In this document: in pieces, positions 37,450 to 48,300 of the stretch
Position numbering within the stretch: position 1 is the stretch's first letter
Layout of the letters: each line of letters begins with the position of its first letter
NCBI RefSeq assembly: GCF_018139145.2
Contig: NC_059475.1
Span: 11,766,437 to 11,830,436, forward strand
From: Gymnogyps californianus
Taxonomy: Eukaryota > Chordata > Aves > Accipitriformes > Cathartidae
Direction of reading: 5' to 3'
Length of the DNA stretch: 64,000 nt
Made by a program: the position numbers and the translations under genes
The notes under the pieces: model-generated
Told to the model about the DNA's origin: nothing
The model's database searches: none
What the model saw: the letters and a program-made list of their open reading frames with translations, nothing else

Positions 37450-38046
37450 TGTTGTGGTTTAACCCCAGCCAGCAACTAAGCACCACACAGCCGCTCGCTC
37501 ACTCCCCCGGTGGGATGGGGGAGAGAATTGGAAGGGTAAAAGTGAGAAAACTCATGGGTTGAGATAAAGACAGTTTCATAGGTAAAGCAAAAGCCCCATG
37601 CACATAAGCAAAGCAAAACAAGGAATTCATTCACCACTTCCCATCAGCAGGCAGGTGTTCAGCCATCTCCAGGAAAGCAGGGCTCCATCATGTGTAACGG
37701 TTACTTGGGAAGACAAACACCATCACTCCGAATGTCCCCCCCCCTTCCTCCTTCTTCCCCCAGCTTTATATGCTGAGCATGACGTCCTATGGTGTGGAAT
37801 ATCCCTTTGGTCAGTTGGGGTCAGCTGTCCCGGCTGTGTCCCCTCTCAACTTCTTGTGCACCCCCAGCCTGCTCGCTGGTGGGGTGGGGTGAGAAGCAGA
37901 AAGGGCCTTGACTCTGGGTAAGCACTGCTCAGCAGTAACTGAAACAGCCCTGTATTATCAACACTGTTTTCAGCACAAATCCAAACCATAGCCCCATACT
38001 AGCTACTATGAAGAAAATTAACTCTGTCCCAGCCAAAACCAGCACG
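37450..38046 (-). mobile_element. Solo LTR, ERVL-like family, subfamily 1 (copy A)
   Basis: On the plus strand the element opens TGTTGTGGTTTAACCCC and closes with TTAACTCTGTCCCAGCC then AAAACCAGCACG. Compared with the plus-strand copy at 54785 this is the same LTR layout in reverse. The promoter TATA word is on the minus strand (plus-strand TTTATA at 37765-37770). About 597 bp long and very similar to copy B at 40725. Flanks TGTGT (37445-37449) and TGTCC or CGTGT, depending on the exact end, give only an imperfect 5-bp target duplication. No gag, pol or env frame adjoins it, so it is a solo LTR left by recombination. The terminal A of the usual end appears changed to G. Confidence 0.85.
37765..37770 (-). 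promoter_or_regulatory. TATA box of LTR copy A
   Basis: TATAAA reads on the minus strand in the centre of the LTR, at the same place as the TATA words of the other copies. It marks the former U3/R boundary region; present activity is unknown. Confidence 0.6.
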
Positions 38047-40724
38047 TGTCCATTTTCCTCTTACAGACGATGGGCCTGTCAAAATCTTCAATCAAGGTTC
38101 AGATGTTATAGTCCTACTAGAGCTTTAGCAGCATGAGAGGAGAATAATGACACCATTCCTAAGCTGCTTTATTTTACCCTGAAGCATCATAAGAAGTCAT
38201 GTAGCTCCAATTTCCATGACATAGCCATCAAATAATGGGATAATCAGTGTCACACTGATTGGGGAAATCAGACAAATCAGTGGCCACTGTTGTGTTTTAG
38301 AAAGAGTAAACTTAATTCTACCACATGCCTACATTTGTGATTCTTTTGCCTTGTTCACACACAATAATTACAATTAAAATCTAATTTTTTTGCATCACAA
38401 CTAACAAATGCCAGAGAGATCCAGGATATGGGGCTTCTGTGGGATCCTTTCTATCTCGCTGACAGAATGACTGTAAAACACTGATGAAAAAGTAGATTTT
38501 CGCAATGCAAATATAACGCAAAGTTTCCATGTGAAAAATTACACTGCTAGGACTTCCTTATTCATGCCTGGATAGACCCTCTTTCAGATTAAAAAAAAAA
38601 AAAACAAGAGCAAAAAAACCCCCAAAATAACCCAACCAACCAAAAAAAACCCCAATAAATTAAAGTACGGAGTCAGCTCCTTGTGGGAGAGTCAGAATTG
38701 GAGAGTAGGCAAGAGTCTAGCTGCTTATGACTGCAAGACTTCAGTGTCAGCCAGTTCATAGAGGAACAGTCTCTAATCTCCAAATAAAAATCCTCATATT
38801 TAGCACAGTAGATTATAATCCTACATCTAAAATACCCTTTAAAATCTTTTTCAAGGTTTCATTGAGATGCTGTTAGGCCAGAAATATGTAGCGTCTAATA
38901 AAAAGCTTTCCAGGAACTGAAAACGAAATACCTCTGTTTATTTAGGTAAACATTTTGACCACAGCCTACAGGGACCTCAGCATACAACGCAATTAGTTGG
39001 AGAGAGATAGGCACATCTGCTCCTGCAATAAATCGTAACAGTTACTCTTGACCTTAAAATATGAGCTACAGTTTACAACAGGTTTTGACACTGGAGTAGT
39101 AGGGAAGAAAGCATCACTGCTGTTTTTCTGGTAAAGAATCTTCTTGGTTTAAAAATGTATTTGTTCAGAAAAGGTATTTGCTTGATCCAGGGAGCATTAC
39201 ATCTGTCTAGAATAGTTGGCACTGCTTATTTGCTCAATATATAAATATTAGAAGAGGGATATGGTACAAATCCAAACAGACGAAGACTCTCAAAAAAGTC
39301 CTTAAAGTATCAAATATATAGATAGAGAAAGATATATTGACATATCTGCCTCTATTTTCCAATAAATAAAACTAAGCTCTTAAGAATAAATGTCATTTGT
39401 GCTTATATATAAATATATAAAACATATATATTAAAAAACCAAACAACAGCCTTAGCTGCCTGGAGTTGTTCCAGCTATAAAAAGTGAAATTCATTACTGA
39501 TGTGGTACAGGAGAATAAGTCACTACACCATCCACTTCAGTATCTCATTTCCTTATTTCAGATGCTCCACAGAAAGTGAGCTTTCTTTCTGTCACACCCA
39601 AAGAAGTATACACTACATTGGACTGGATGTATACACATTGCATTGGAATGTGTCCCTTAGGCTGACTAGATGTACTAATGATCAGTGGTTAACATTCTCT
39701 GCAAATATGATCTTTAGAAAAGAATCTGCAATGGTATTACCACATTTCTTCTAAAACTTCTTCCACATGTTACTAGCTTGTTTCACTGAAGTCTCATGCC
39801 AGTGGTTAATTCTCAATTGTCTTAAATCAGTAAAAAGAAACATTGATACAATGTTATCCCAATTTGGCTAGGTGTTTTCTTTGAATTGTTCATTAAAATG
39901 AGGAGTTCTAGCTGCATGGCTTCCATCCATTAAACTACCTGAGCTTCTTGAGAAAGCAAGCCACAACTCTGATTTCTGAGAAAAGAGAAATAAAGAGGGT
40001 AACTCATGAGCCTAAATGGTTGAAAAAGCAGAACAATCGATACAAACCTGAGCAGCTGATCCAGAGAAAAGAAATGAAAGCCATTTCCTGCTGCAATGAA
40101 GTGGGACAGTTTCCCAAGAGAAATATGTTAACATTAGAAAGTTGAAAGAGCACCTTGGATCCGGTACGTAAACCAAGGCATGGATTTTGGTTTATAATGT
40201 GTGGTGTTACAAGAAAAATAAAGAACATTTGCAATGCCAAAGTTTATATACTGTCTGAAGTATGTATTCTTCATGTACAGAAATGAAGTCAGACTGCAGA
40301 ATCCACAGACTGTATTCTGAACATACCTGTGCCAAGTGTGCACCTAGCTCAACTTTTTTTGTTGTTTGACCTCAGTCTTAGCCTTCTTGAATATGAAATC
40401 TATTACTCCATTAAAATGAATAAATAAAAACCTTGAATATAAACCAAACTATTCACTTGAGTACAAATCTCTGGACTTAAACTCTAAGGTTGTTTAGAAA
40501 CAACCTGCTCAGATAATCCAACAATAATCATAAAATACAGTCTTTTCCAAAATGTGTAAGTAGTCACTGTCAGCATGGATATGGGAATGTAGAGAAATAC
40601 CTGCTTTAATAAATCCAACATACATGGTTCATGTTTCATAAAACCAATTTCTCATATTCTATTAAGTCATGAAGTGGCAGGATATCACTTCTGCAATATC
40701 AAGGTATAAATCCTGTTTTAGCAT
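38047..40724. other. Interval between two LTRs, no gene
   Basis: The 2.7 kb between LTR copies A and B contains no long frame, no retroviral motif and no primer-binding-site-like sequence next to copy B. An A/C-rich tract is at 38591-38655 and AT-rich words at about 39300-39435. It is read as host sequence, not provirus interior. Confidence 0.6.
38591..38655. repeat. A-run plus A/C-rich tract
   Basis: Fourteen A residues are followed by alternating A runs and CCC/CCAACC words. Simple sequence of the same class as 34675-34730. Confidence 0.75.
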
Positions 40725-41039
40725 TGTCATGGTTTAACCCCAGCTGGCAACTAAGCACCACACAGCCACTTGCTCACTCCCCACCCCAGTGGGATGGGGG
40801 AGAGAATCAGAAGGGTAAAAGTGAGAAAACTCATGGGTTGAGATAAAGACAGCTTAATAGGTAAAGCAAAAGCCCCACGCACAAGCAAAGCAAAACAAGG
40901 AATTCATTCACCGCTTCCCATCGGCAGGCAGGTGTTCAGCCATCTCCAGGAAAGCAGGGCTCCATCATGTGTAACGGTTACTTGGGAAGACAAACGCCAT
41001 CACTTTGAACATCCCCCCCTTCCTTCTTCTTCCTCCAGC

Positions 41040-41045
41040 TTTATA
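41040..41045 (-). promoter_or_regulatory. TATA box of LTR copy B
   Basis: TATAAA on the minus strand at the position equivalent to that in copy A. It is a relic of the LTR promoter. Confidence 0.55.
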
Positions 41046-41334
41046 TGCTGAGCATGACGTCCTATGGTATGGAATATCCCTTTGGTCAGTTGGGGTCAGC
41101 TGTCCCAGCTGTGTCCCCTCCCAACTTCTTGTGCACCCCCAGCCTGCTCGCTGGTGGGGTGGGGTGAGAAGCAGAAAAGGCCTTAACTTTGTGTAAGCAT
41201 GTCATGGTTTAACCCCAGCCAGCAACTAAGCACCACACAGCTGCTTCCCCCTCCCCACTCCCAGTGGGATGGGGAGGAGGAAAAAAAGGTAAAACTCAGA
41301 GGTTGAGATAAGAATGGTTTAATAACTAAAGTAA

Positions 41335-41412
41335 AATAATATATAATACTAACTAATAATAATAATATAATAATAGTAGTAATGGAAAGGAATAAAACAA
41401 AAAAAAAAAAGA
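41335..41412. repeat. AAT-type trinucleotide stretch and A-run inside LTR C
   Basis: Irregular AATAAT/TAATAG triplets followed by an A-run. Copy D has the complementary TTATTATTATTA stretch in the equivalent place (about 55180-55220), so it is part of the element rather than a later expansion. Confidence 0.75.
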
Positions 41413-41514
41413 GAAACAAAACCCAAGAAAAGCCAAGTGATGCACAACGCAATTGCTCACCACCCGCTGACCGATGCCCAAGCCGTGATCCCCCCTCCCA
41501 GCCAACTCCCCCCC

Positions 41515-41523
41515 ATTTATATA
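41515..41523 (-). promoter_or_regulatory. TATA box of LTR copy C
   Basis: TATATAAAT reads on the minus strand, equivalent to TATATAA in copy D. Confidence 0.6.
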
Positions 41524-41911
41524 CTGGGCATGACGTTCCATGGTATGGAATACCCCTTCAGCTATTTCAGGTCAGCTATCCTGGCTCTGCTCCCTCCCAG
41601 CTTCTTGTACACCTGCTTGCTGGCAGAGCATGGGAAACTGAAAATCCTTAACTTAGGATAAGCGCTACTTAGCAACAACTAAAACATCAGAGTGTTATCA
41701 ACATTATTCTCACACCAAATGCAACACACAGCACTGTACCAGTTACTAGGAAGAAAATTAACTCTATCCCAGCCAAAACCAGGACAAAGTACTGCTCAGT
41801 AATAATGAAAACATCCCTGTATTATCAACACTTTTCAGCACAAATCCAAAACATAGTCTCATACTAGCTACTATGAAGAAAATTAACTCTATCCCGGCCA
41901 AAACCAGCACA

Positions 41912-44229
41912 AGTGTATTTACTGAAATTGATCCCATGCTTCAGAAAAAACAGCCCTTTACCATATATGTAAGTCATATTTGTCCTCTGATACTTCCCAC
42001 CATAGCTGTTTCTGTCCTTTTCATTTTTTAAGTATTTAGACAACACCACAGTTCTAAGATATCATCACAGGATATCTAAACAGTGCTTTGTCATATTAAA
42101 ACTAGAGGTTACATTAGTATATGGAGTCAAACTAAAAGCATCTCCAGAATATTTTCTAACGTCTCATCATGACTTTTTTTTTTTAAAAACAAAACAATAC
42201 AAAACAAAAAAAAACCTGAGCATATGCTGCCATGTAAACCAAGGCAGAGTTTCAAAGCTGTAAAAATAGAACAGACAGCAAGCTGTTTTCCCAAGCTGTA
42301 ATTGAAAGCCAGTTTGGCAGGATGCTGTGTTCTACTGGAACAGGACAATCCACACAACTTGTTTAATCTTTGCCATCACCAATACAACTCTACATCACAA
42401 AGCTGGGGACTTCAGGAGGGACCTGTGGTGCTTCTGCCACTGGATGTGCCTTATACCATCAAGATCACAGAAGGACAACAGCAATTTTCTTCTGAAGTAG
42501 CTTGGAATACTAATATCTTTAAACAAAAGTGTGTTGTTTGGTTGGGGGGTGGGTGGGTTTTGATTTTTTTTTTAATGCTTCAGGAATTGTTACTCATAGG
42601 CTTACTGCAAGAGTCCAATAAAACCAGGACCAGAACTTGCTAACCAATTAGCTTAATAAACCAAGCTGCTGCAACACTGCAGTTACTCTTGTATATTGTA
42701 TGCTGCCATACTAAAAATATCTGCCCATGAGAGCACTAAAACCTGTTATTTATTTAAACAAGAATGAGAAGGATAAAGATGTGTAAATGAAATCCCTAGA
42801 AATGCCTAAAGTTCACAGAAAGCGAACAGATTCATTGCCAAAATAGGCCATTGATGTCTACAGGAAGAACGTTGCTTCCCATCTGTCGGTTGTTGACTAC
42901 TTCACTAGTAATACATTAAGTGCCAAATGCTATCACAGCAGAGGATTAGATGCAGGAATAACAGTATGAACATGCCAAGTCCAAACTCTCTCACTGGAAA
43001 TTATTGCATGTCTTTAGGGAATCTAAAAGATTTGCTACTCATCTCAGATAGAATTTGAACCAAAATTCACTAAAAGCAGTTGAGATCTAGACACTTACTT
43101 TTATTGAGTTGATAATGCTTCCAGTGAAGAAAAACAAAACACTGCAATTGACAGCTGTATTTGTGTTTAACAAGAAGAAAATGTTCACTGGCCAAGATGA
43201 AAACAATGTGTGTTTTAACAATTTATAAACATGACATTAATCATCTCACTTAGCTTTCTACATGCACTTCTAGAGGGGAACCCATTCGCTTTATTTTAGA
43301 AGCGCACCTTAGAGTGAAATGAATTACTCTTTCCAGTCAATTGAGAGAAGCAGATATAGGAAGGGAGTCAAGAAAACTAGTTAAGTGACTACATGTGAAC
43401 CAATGAATACCATTCATGAGGACTTTGCAGTAGCCCATAGCTCAAGAATAGCTTTTCCTTTATTAACTTTGCAGAGTGCAAGAAAAGACCAGATATAAAA
43501 GAACGATATAATTTGTCTGGAGTTTCACTCTAAAAAATAAACAAGTAATGGATCTCAGTTTCATTGACAGTTTAATTTTCCTCTCTTTCAGCCTGAGGAA
43601 ATGATAATTTAAACCTCCCAGATCACGTCTGGGGCAGCTTTTTGACCTTGCAAGTACTTTTGCCATCCTTTTGGAAATAAAAAACAAAACAAAATTAGTC
43701 ACAATCCCATGCAAGAGAGCTATTCAGATCCGTGTAAGTTAAAGTTTGATGTGTCCCAAATAAAGTAACATTACCCCAAAATCATAATAGTGATCTGCAC
43801 TACCTAAACTGAGACTTCACAAATTAAGTTAGTTCCCAGGACATGCTGAGCACACGCATGGATGCCTCTTGTCAGTGCCTTATACAGGCCCTCAGTTCTG
43901 TAGCGCTGATGTATCATTAATTAAACCAATTTCTCATATAAGCTGAATAGACAGGGGTTCTGAAAAATCAGTTCCACATACTGATCCATCACTGTGACAG
44001 CTGGGCCCAACAACTTTGCAGTTATATGTAGGGGACCCTGGGGCAAAAGACACCGTTGGAGAAGAAAAGGGAGTCTAATCCCAGTTACATGCCAACCTAA
44101 AGAGAGGATAAGTCAATTCTCAATGCAGATAATACAATTAGCCTAAAGTCTGCCACCACAGCTCAAAAATGTATTTGAACTAATGTGACATTTTAGGAGT
44201 GTTTGGTTTTTTGTAATTCTATTTGTTAA
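41912..44229. other. Gene-free stretch between LTRs
   Basis: A G/T-rich tract is at 42529-42573 and A/T runs near 42173-42215. Frames at 42302-42643 (+) and 43463-43714 (-) have no recognisable motif. Nothing else is supportable. Confidence 0.5.
42529..42573 (+). repeat. G/T-rich low-complexity tract
   Basis: A stretch of GT, GGG and T runs very like that at 3543-3590; no element boundary is visible. Confidence 0.7.
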
Positions 44230-44408
44230 TGTATTGGGTTTGTGTGGCAAGGTTTTGGTAGTGGGGGGGCTACAGGGGTGGCTTCTGTGAGAAGCTGCTA
44301 GAAGCTTCCCCCATGTCCAACAGGGCCAATGCCAGCTGGCTCCAAGATGGACCCGCCGCTGGCCAAGGCCGAGCCAATCAGCAATGGCGGTAGCGCCTCT
44401 GGGATAAC

Positions 44409-44417
44409 ATATTTAAG
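44409..44417 (+). promoter_or_regulatory. TATA-like promoter word of the 1.1-kb LTR
   Basis: ATATTTAAG lies about 180 bp into the element, directly before a purine-rich transition, where an LTR core promoter is expected. Confidence 0.5.
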
Positions 44418-44691
44418 AAGGGGGAAAAGTTACTGTGCAGCAGCAATCGCAGCTGGAGAGAGGAGTGAGAATATGTGAGAGAAAGAACTCTGCAGACACC
44501 AAGGTCAGTGAAGAAGGAGGGGGAGGAGGTGCTCCAGGTGCCCCAGCAGAGATTCCCCTGCAGCCCGTGGTGAAGACCACGGTGAGGCAGGCTGTCCCCC
44601 TGCAGACCATGGAGGTCCACGGTGGAGCAGATATCCACCTGCAGCCTGTGGAGGGCCCCACGCCGGAGCAGGTGGATGCCCGAAGGAGGCT

Positions 44692-45162
44692 GTGACCCCG
44701 TGGGAAGCCCGCGCTGGAGCAGGCTCCTGGCAGGACCTGTGGACCCGTGGAGAGAGGAGCCCATGCTGGAGCAGGTTTGCTGGCAGGACCTGTGACCCCG
44801 CGGGGGACCCACGCTGGAGCAGTCTGTTCCTGAAGGACTGCACCCCATGGAAGGGACCCACGCTGGAGCAATTCGTGAAGAACTGTAGCCCATGGGAAGG
44901 ACTCACGTTGGAGAAGTTCGTGGAGGACTGTCTCCCGTGGGAGGGACCCCACGCTGGAGCAGGGAAAGAGTGTGAGGAGGAAGGAACAGCAGAGACAACA
45001 TGTGATGAACTGACCACAACCCCCATTCCTCGTCCTCCTGCACTGCTTGGGGGGGACGAGGTAGAAAAATCAGGAGTGCAATTGAGCCCGGGAAGAAGGG
45101 AGGGGTGGGGGGAAGATGTTTTAAGATCTGGTTTTATTTCTCATTACTCTACTCTGATTTGA
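44692..45162 (+). other. Open frame within LTR, probably not a gene
   Basis: A frame of 156 codons stays open across the tandem repeat and the right half of the LTR. It begins at GTG, not ATG, and contains no internal methionine, which argues against conventional translation. Residues 41-85 hold the 15-residue repeat with CxPW. Antisense frames of 171-179 codons overlap it (44378-44952), as expected from GC-rich, stop-poor repeat DNA. No retroviral protein motif is present. It could be translated only as part of a longer spliced or readthrough product. Confidence 0.35.
44812..44946 (+). repeat. 45-bp tandem repeat inside the 1.1-kb LTR (three copies)
   Basis: Three units of 45 bp share the words CACGCTGGAGCA, GAAGAACTG or GAGGACTG, and CCCATGG or CCCGTGG. 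Because 45 is a multiple of three, the frame stays open: translation shows a 15-residue period with Cys and Trp repeating in the pattern CxPW (Cys and Trp every 15 residues). Degenerate extra units extend left to about 44520 and right to about 44960. Confidence 0.85.
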
Positions 45163-45167
45163 TTGGC

Positions 45168-45173
45168 AATAAA
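45168..45173 (+). terminator. Polyadenylation signal of the 1.1-kb LTR
   Basis: AATAAA within GGCAATAAATTAAATT, in the AT-rich right part of the LTR, with about 185 bp of element after it (R/U5). Confidence 0.55.
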
Positions 45174-45358
45174 TTAAATTAATTTCTCTGATTCGAGTCT
45201 GTTTTGCCCATGACAGTAATTGGTGAATAATCTCTCCCTGCCCTTATCTCAACCCATGAGCCTGTTGTTATATTTTCTCTCCCCTGTCCAGCTGAGGAGG
45301 GAGTGTGATAGAGCAGCTTGGTGAGCACCTGGCATCCAGCCAAGGTCAACCCACCACA

Positions 45359-48300
45359 TAGCTGTGTTTGTTCAAGTACCTGCATTGGTTACCAGTGTTA
45401 CTCATGTCAGGACTCCCATAGAACTAAAATGACTTCAGCATGGTTAAATGTGTGAAGTCTCTCCTTTTTTTAGAATGGAAACTGCTGCTTTGCTTTTGCC
45501 TCTAAATTTTTATGAGGCACAAATACCAAAAATGTAACAACACACTACAATAGTGTAATTAACTCTCAGGTTGACAAGGGATTAAGAGACAAAGCACTGT
45601 TTGGCTGACAAAATGACCAAATGATGATCTATTGGTGTGAATTCAGTGTGCAGGTCAACAAAGATTTAGTGGAATGTAAGGTTAAGGGAAGATTAATGTG
45701 TAACAGTATTTAGACAGACATATGCTGTTTGTCACTTTAAGACTGAGCAATGATTTTCAAAATGAAGACATTCTATATATGTCATATTTTTATCAGAATC
45801 TCAAAAAGTTCATAAGATGAACATGTATATTTTAATCTTAGTTAAACAGAAACTTTGAAAAATAAATAAAAATAATGGAATACAAAGATTAACTGTTAAA
45901 TCTATTCATACAATAAATTTGAGGATACACATTCAGCACTAATGACATAACTTTCTGATTGAATAATATATTTTCTCATTGTTCATTTTGACGACACAAC
46001 AATATAAATTAATGTGGGGGGCTAAAGCTTCTGTATGACCTCCTCAGTTGTGTTGGCACCTAATTTATGTGCATATAATTCCTAGCTCAACAGGTGCATG
46101 AAAAGCAAGTCAAGGAGGGAATGTGCACTGTAAGTTGCATAAAGTGTTACCTAGAAAACCAACCTTAATAGAATACAAATGCTCACCGAGAGGGTAGATA
46201 GTGGGTCAAATATCATTATTAAACTGTAAGACTCCCTGAGAAAGAGGGATGGATAATACTGAAGAGCAAAAACTATAGCTCAGTTTATTTTTTTTTATTA
46301 CTGTTCTATAGTTGTGGTCTTCCACTATTGTGGGAAAACGATTATGTCTGTTGCTTGTAATAACAGAAGTGTTTCTTACATCCATATGAAAGATGTGTTC
46401 TCTGTTTTGCAGGTAGAATCCAGTGTCAGCCCTCCTGTTAGATTGCTTCTTATTGAGCTAACATTTTTTTGTAAATGGAAAAAAACCCCTGCATTAACTA
46501 CTTCTTTGTGACTAATCTCTTCAGAAGAAATTAAGAGAGTGCTGAATGTGTTGATTTAGCATAACTTCCCTTCATTCATTGTAGAAGCTGAAGAGCTTCA
46601 CTATCCACTGTGAATTCTTTTGCTGAATGTAAGCTCCTGAGTCACTTTATTTTTGTGTCTAATGCAGCAGTAAGTTCTCCATTGGCAGTTAATCTGTGTA
46701 TATTACATACTAGAGGGCCAAATTCAACCAGCTATAAGCAAATAAAATTCTGTTGATACTAGTGAAATTACCCAAGTGCTAAATTTGCTACCTAATAGTT
46801 CTTTACCATGTTGGTCGGCAGAAAATGGTACTCGCTTTCTAATAAGGCTGACTACAGGTCCTTTTAATTTTTTTAGTTTATTTGCTGTTAGCATGCTTTT
46901 TCAAATGTCTCAGAATGATCATATGAGATGTTACATAGACTTGTTAGACAATGCTGCTGGCTTTGGGAAAGATGTTTATATATTATATTTAGATCTTTAT
47001 ATATATGTTTATGTGTATGTTCTTTCTTTCCTCTTGTAATAAGATATTTACAATGAACTATTTTCTTCCTCAGGCCATTTTCCATGAAATAAAGTTGTCC
47101 ACAAGCAAAAAAGCACCCCATGATTGCCTTTGACTATAGTAAATACTAGTTTAGATAAGCTTTGCTACTGATATAAAATCAAGCCTGTACTGGCTTTTTA
47201 TTTGCTTTCAAGACTGAATACACCACAAGGAATCACGGAAGCAGGAGGAACTAGGGGTGGGGAATATGATGACAATTTTGGTAATAAATTCACTATCATT
47301 AGCATTTTGAGGCTACAATAAAAACTTAGAAAATCTTAATGTTTTATAGTGTTTTGACATTTTGTGGCCATGATGTCATCTTTTCTTGTATGTTCTGACA
47401 AATTAAATCCTTTGCAGCATTTATATGGGTTTTCAAGCTAACTGTAATACAGAGCAGTAGAATGGCTTGCTTTAAATGCTTAGAGTAGATGCATTTCAAA
47501 TACAGAAAACACATTGCAACTAAAATTTATTTAGACTCTAAGATCACTATTCTTTCTCAGGCCTGGAGCAGCTTTAATTTGAAGTTGAGCGTGCTTCCCC
47601 CCCCCCCCCCCCTTTCTTTTTTTCCTCTTTCTTTTTTTCCTCAGTTGTGCTCACAATGAGCACAGTCAATATTAATATTGAGTAAGAAAGCACATTCACT
47701 GGGACCGAGCACAAGATGTTACACATCTTGGGCAAAGATTCTAACAGTTTGGGTGTTAGTCCCTTCTGGAAACTTCTTTTAAAAGAAAAAAAAAAACCAC
47801 AACAGCCTGTGAAGAACCTGATGCTGTGGTCTGCTCTGAGAATCTGTACTGCAGCAGACTTTTCAGGGGACTTAAGCAAAAGAAACTTGAGCACGCTTGC
47901 TGGATGACATTCAGGCATACATGGGACCTGCAGCTGTTTGGGTTAAAATGAGATAACTGTTTCTTGAACTTATGCATGCATAGAATGGAGAGCTATATGT
48001 ATATAAACTGAAAGTGTGAACTTATAATTTGTATATAAGGAACATAAAAATATAAATGTCCCTATACTACATGCAAAATACTTATTTGGGAGTACAAAAT
48101 GTGTCTGTTTAAATGGTGGTATCTTATTAACTGTGTGAATATCCTTGCGTGTGATCATTCAGTCTTTGTGGCTACATTGACCTGCTTTCTCAAAGGTATA
48201 ACTTTAAACTTTTCAAGACATCCTTTGTATGTGAAGTGTCATGCAATTTTTATCCAATGAATTAAGATACAGGACTGGAAACATAACTTAATTGGACAAT

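Larger units (their letters stand above)
41200..41786 (-). mobile_element. LTR copy C (subfamily 2), nested inside copy B
   Basis: The 587-bp element starts TGTCATGGTTTAACCCC and ends CCAAAACCAGGACA on the plus strand, giving TG...CA termini. It is flanked by AAGCA (41195-41199) and AAGTA (41787-41791), a 5-bp target duplication with one change; removing the insert and one copy restores the sequence seen uninterrupted in copy A (GTAAGCACTGCTCAG). It belongs with copy D by an AAT-rich trinucleotide stretch (about 41335-41385) and length. The TATA word is on the minus strand (41515-41523). It is younger than copy B because it interrupts it. Confidence 0.9.
40725..41911 (-). mobile_element. LTR copy B (subfamily 1) split by a nested LTR
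   Basis: Two parts, 40725-41194 and 41792-41911, join to give about 595 bp that match copy A along its full length, including the shared internal word CAGGCAGGTGTTCAGCCATC and the closing AACTCTATCCCGGCC. They are separated by a complete second LTR (41200-41786) flanked by a 5-bp duplication. Plus-strand start is TGTCATGGTTTAACCCC; end is CCAGCACA. The flanking bases AGCAT and AGTGT match poorly, so its own target duplication is decayed. The TATA word is on the minus strand (plus TTTATA at 41040-41045). No retroviral coding sequence is present. Confidence 0.85.
44230..45358 (+). mobile_element. Solo LTR of a second avian endogenous retrovirus type (1.13 kb)
   Basis: The element begins TGTATTGGGTTTGTGTGG and ends GGTCAACCCACCACA, so it has TG...CA ends. 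It carries ATATTTAAG at 44409-44417 as a TATA-like promoter and AATAAA at 45168-45173, with the tail continuing past the signal. It is strikingly GC- and CpG-richer than its surroundings (44330-45120). I recognise this LTR type from bird genomes but cannot name the library entry. Flanking GTTAA and TAGCT do not match, so no target duplication can be shown. A 45-bp tandem repeat lies within it (44812-44946). No retroviral gene adjoins. If it were transcribed, the unusually long promoter-to-poly(A) interval (about 750 bp) would form the R region. Confidence 0.8.

Noticed and set aside
38591..38655. Poly(A) tail of a processed pseudogene
   Set aside because: No coding-like or UTR-like sequence precedes the A run, and no flanking direct repeats were seen; simple A/C-rich sequence is the better reading.
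38047..40724. Provirus interior between LTR copies A and B
   Set aside because: No retroviral motifs, no convincing primer-binding site next to copy B and no long frame; treated as host DNA, although the similar outer flanks are noted as a finding.
44692..45162. Plus-strand LTR frame considered as a real protein-coding gene
   Set aside because: It starts at GTG and has no ATG; the open state is explained by stop-poor GC-rich repeats. Kept only as a low-confidence feature.
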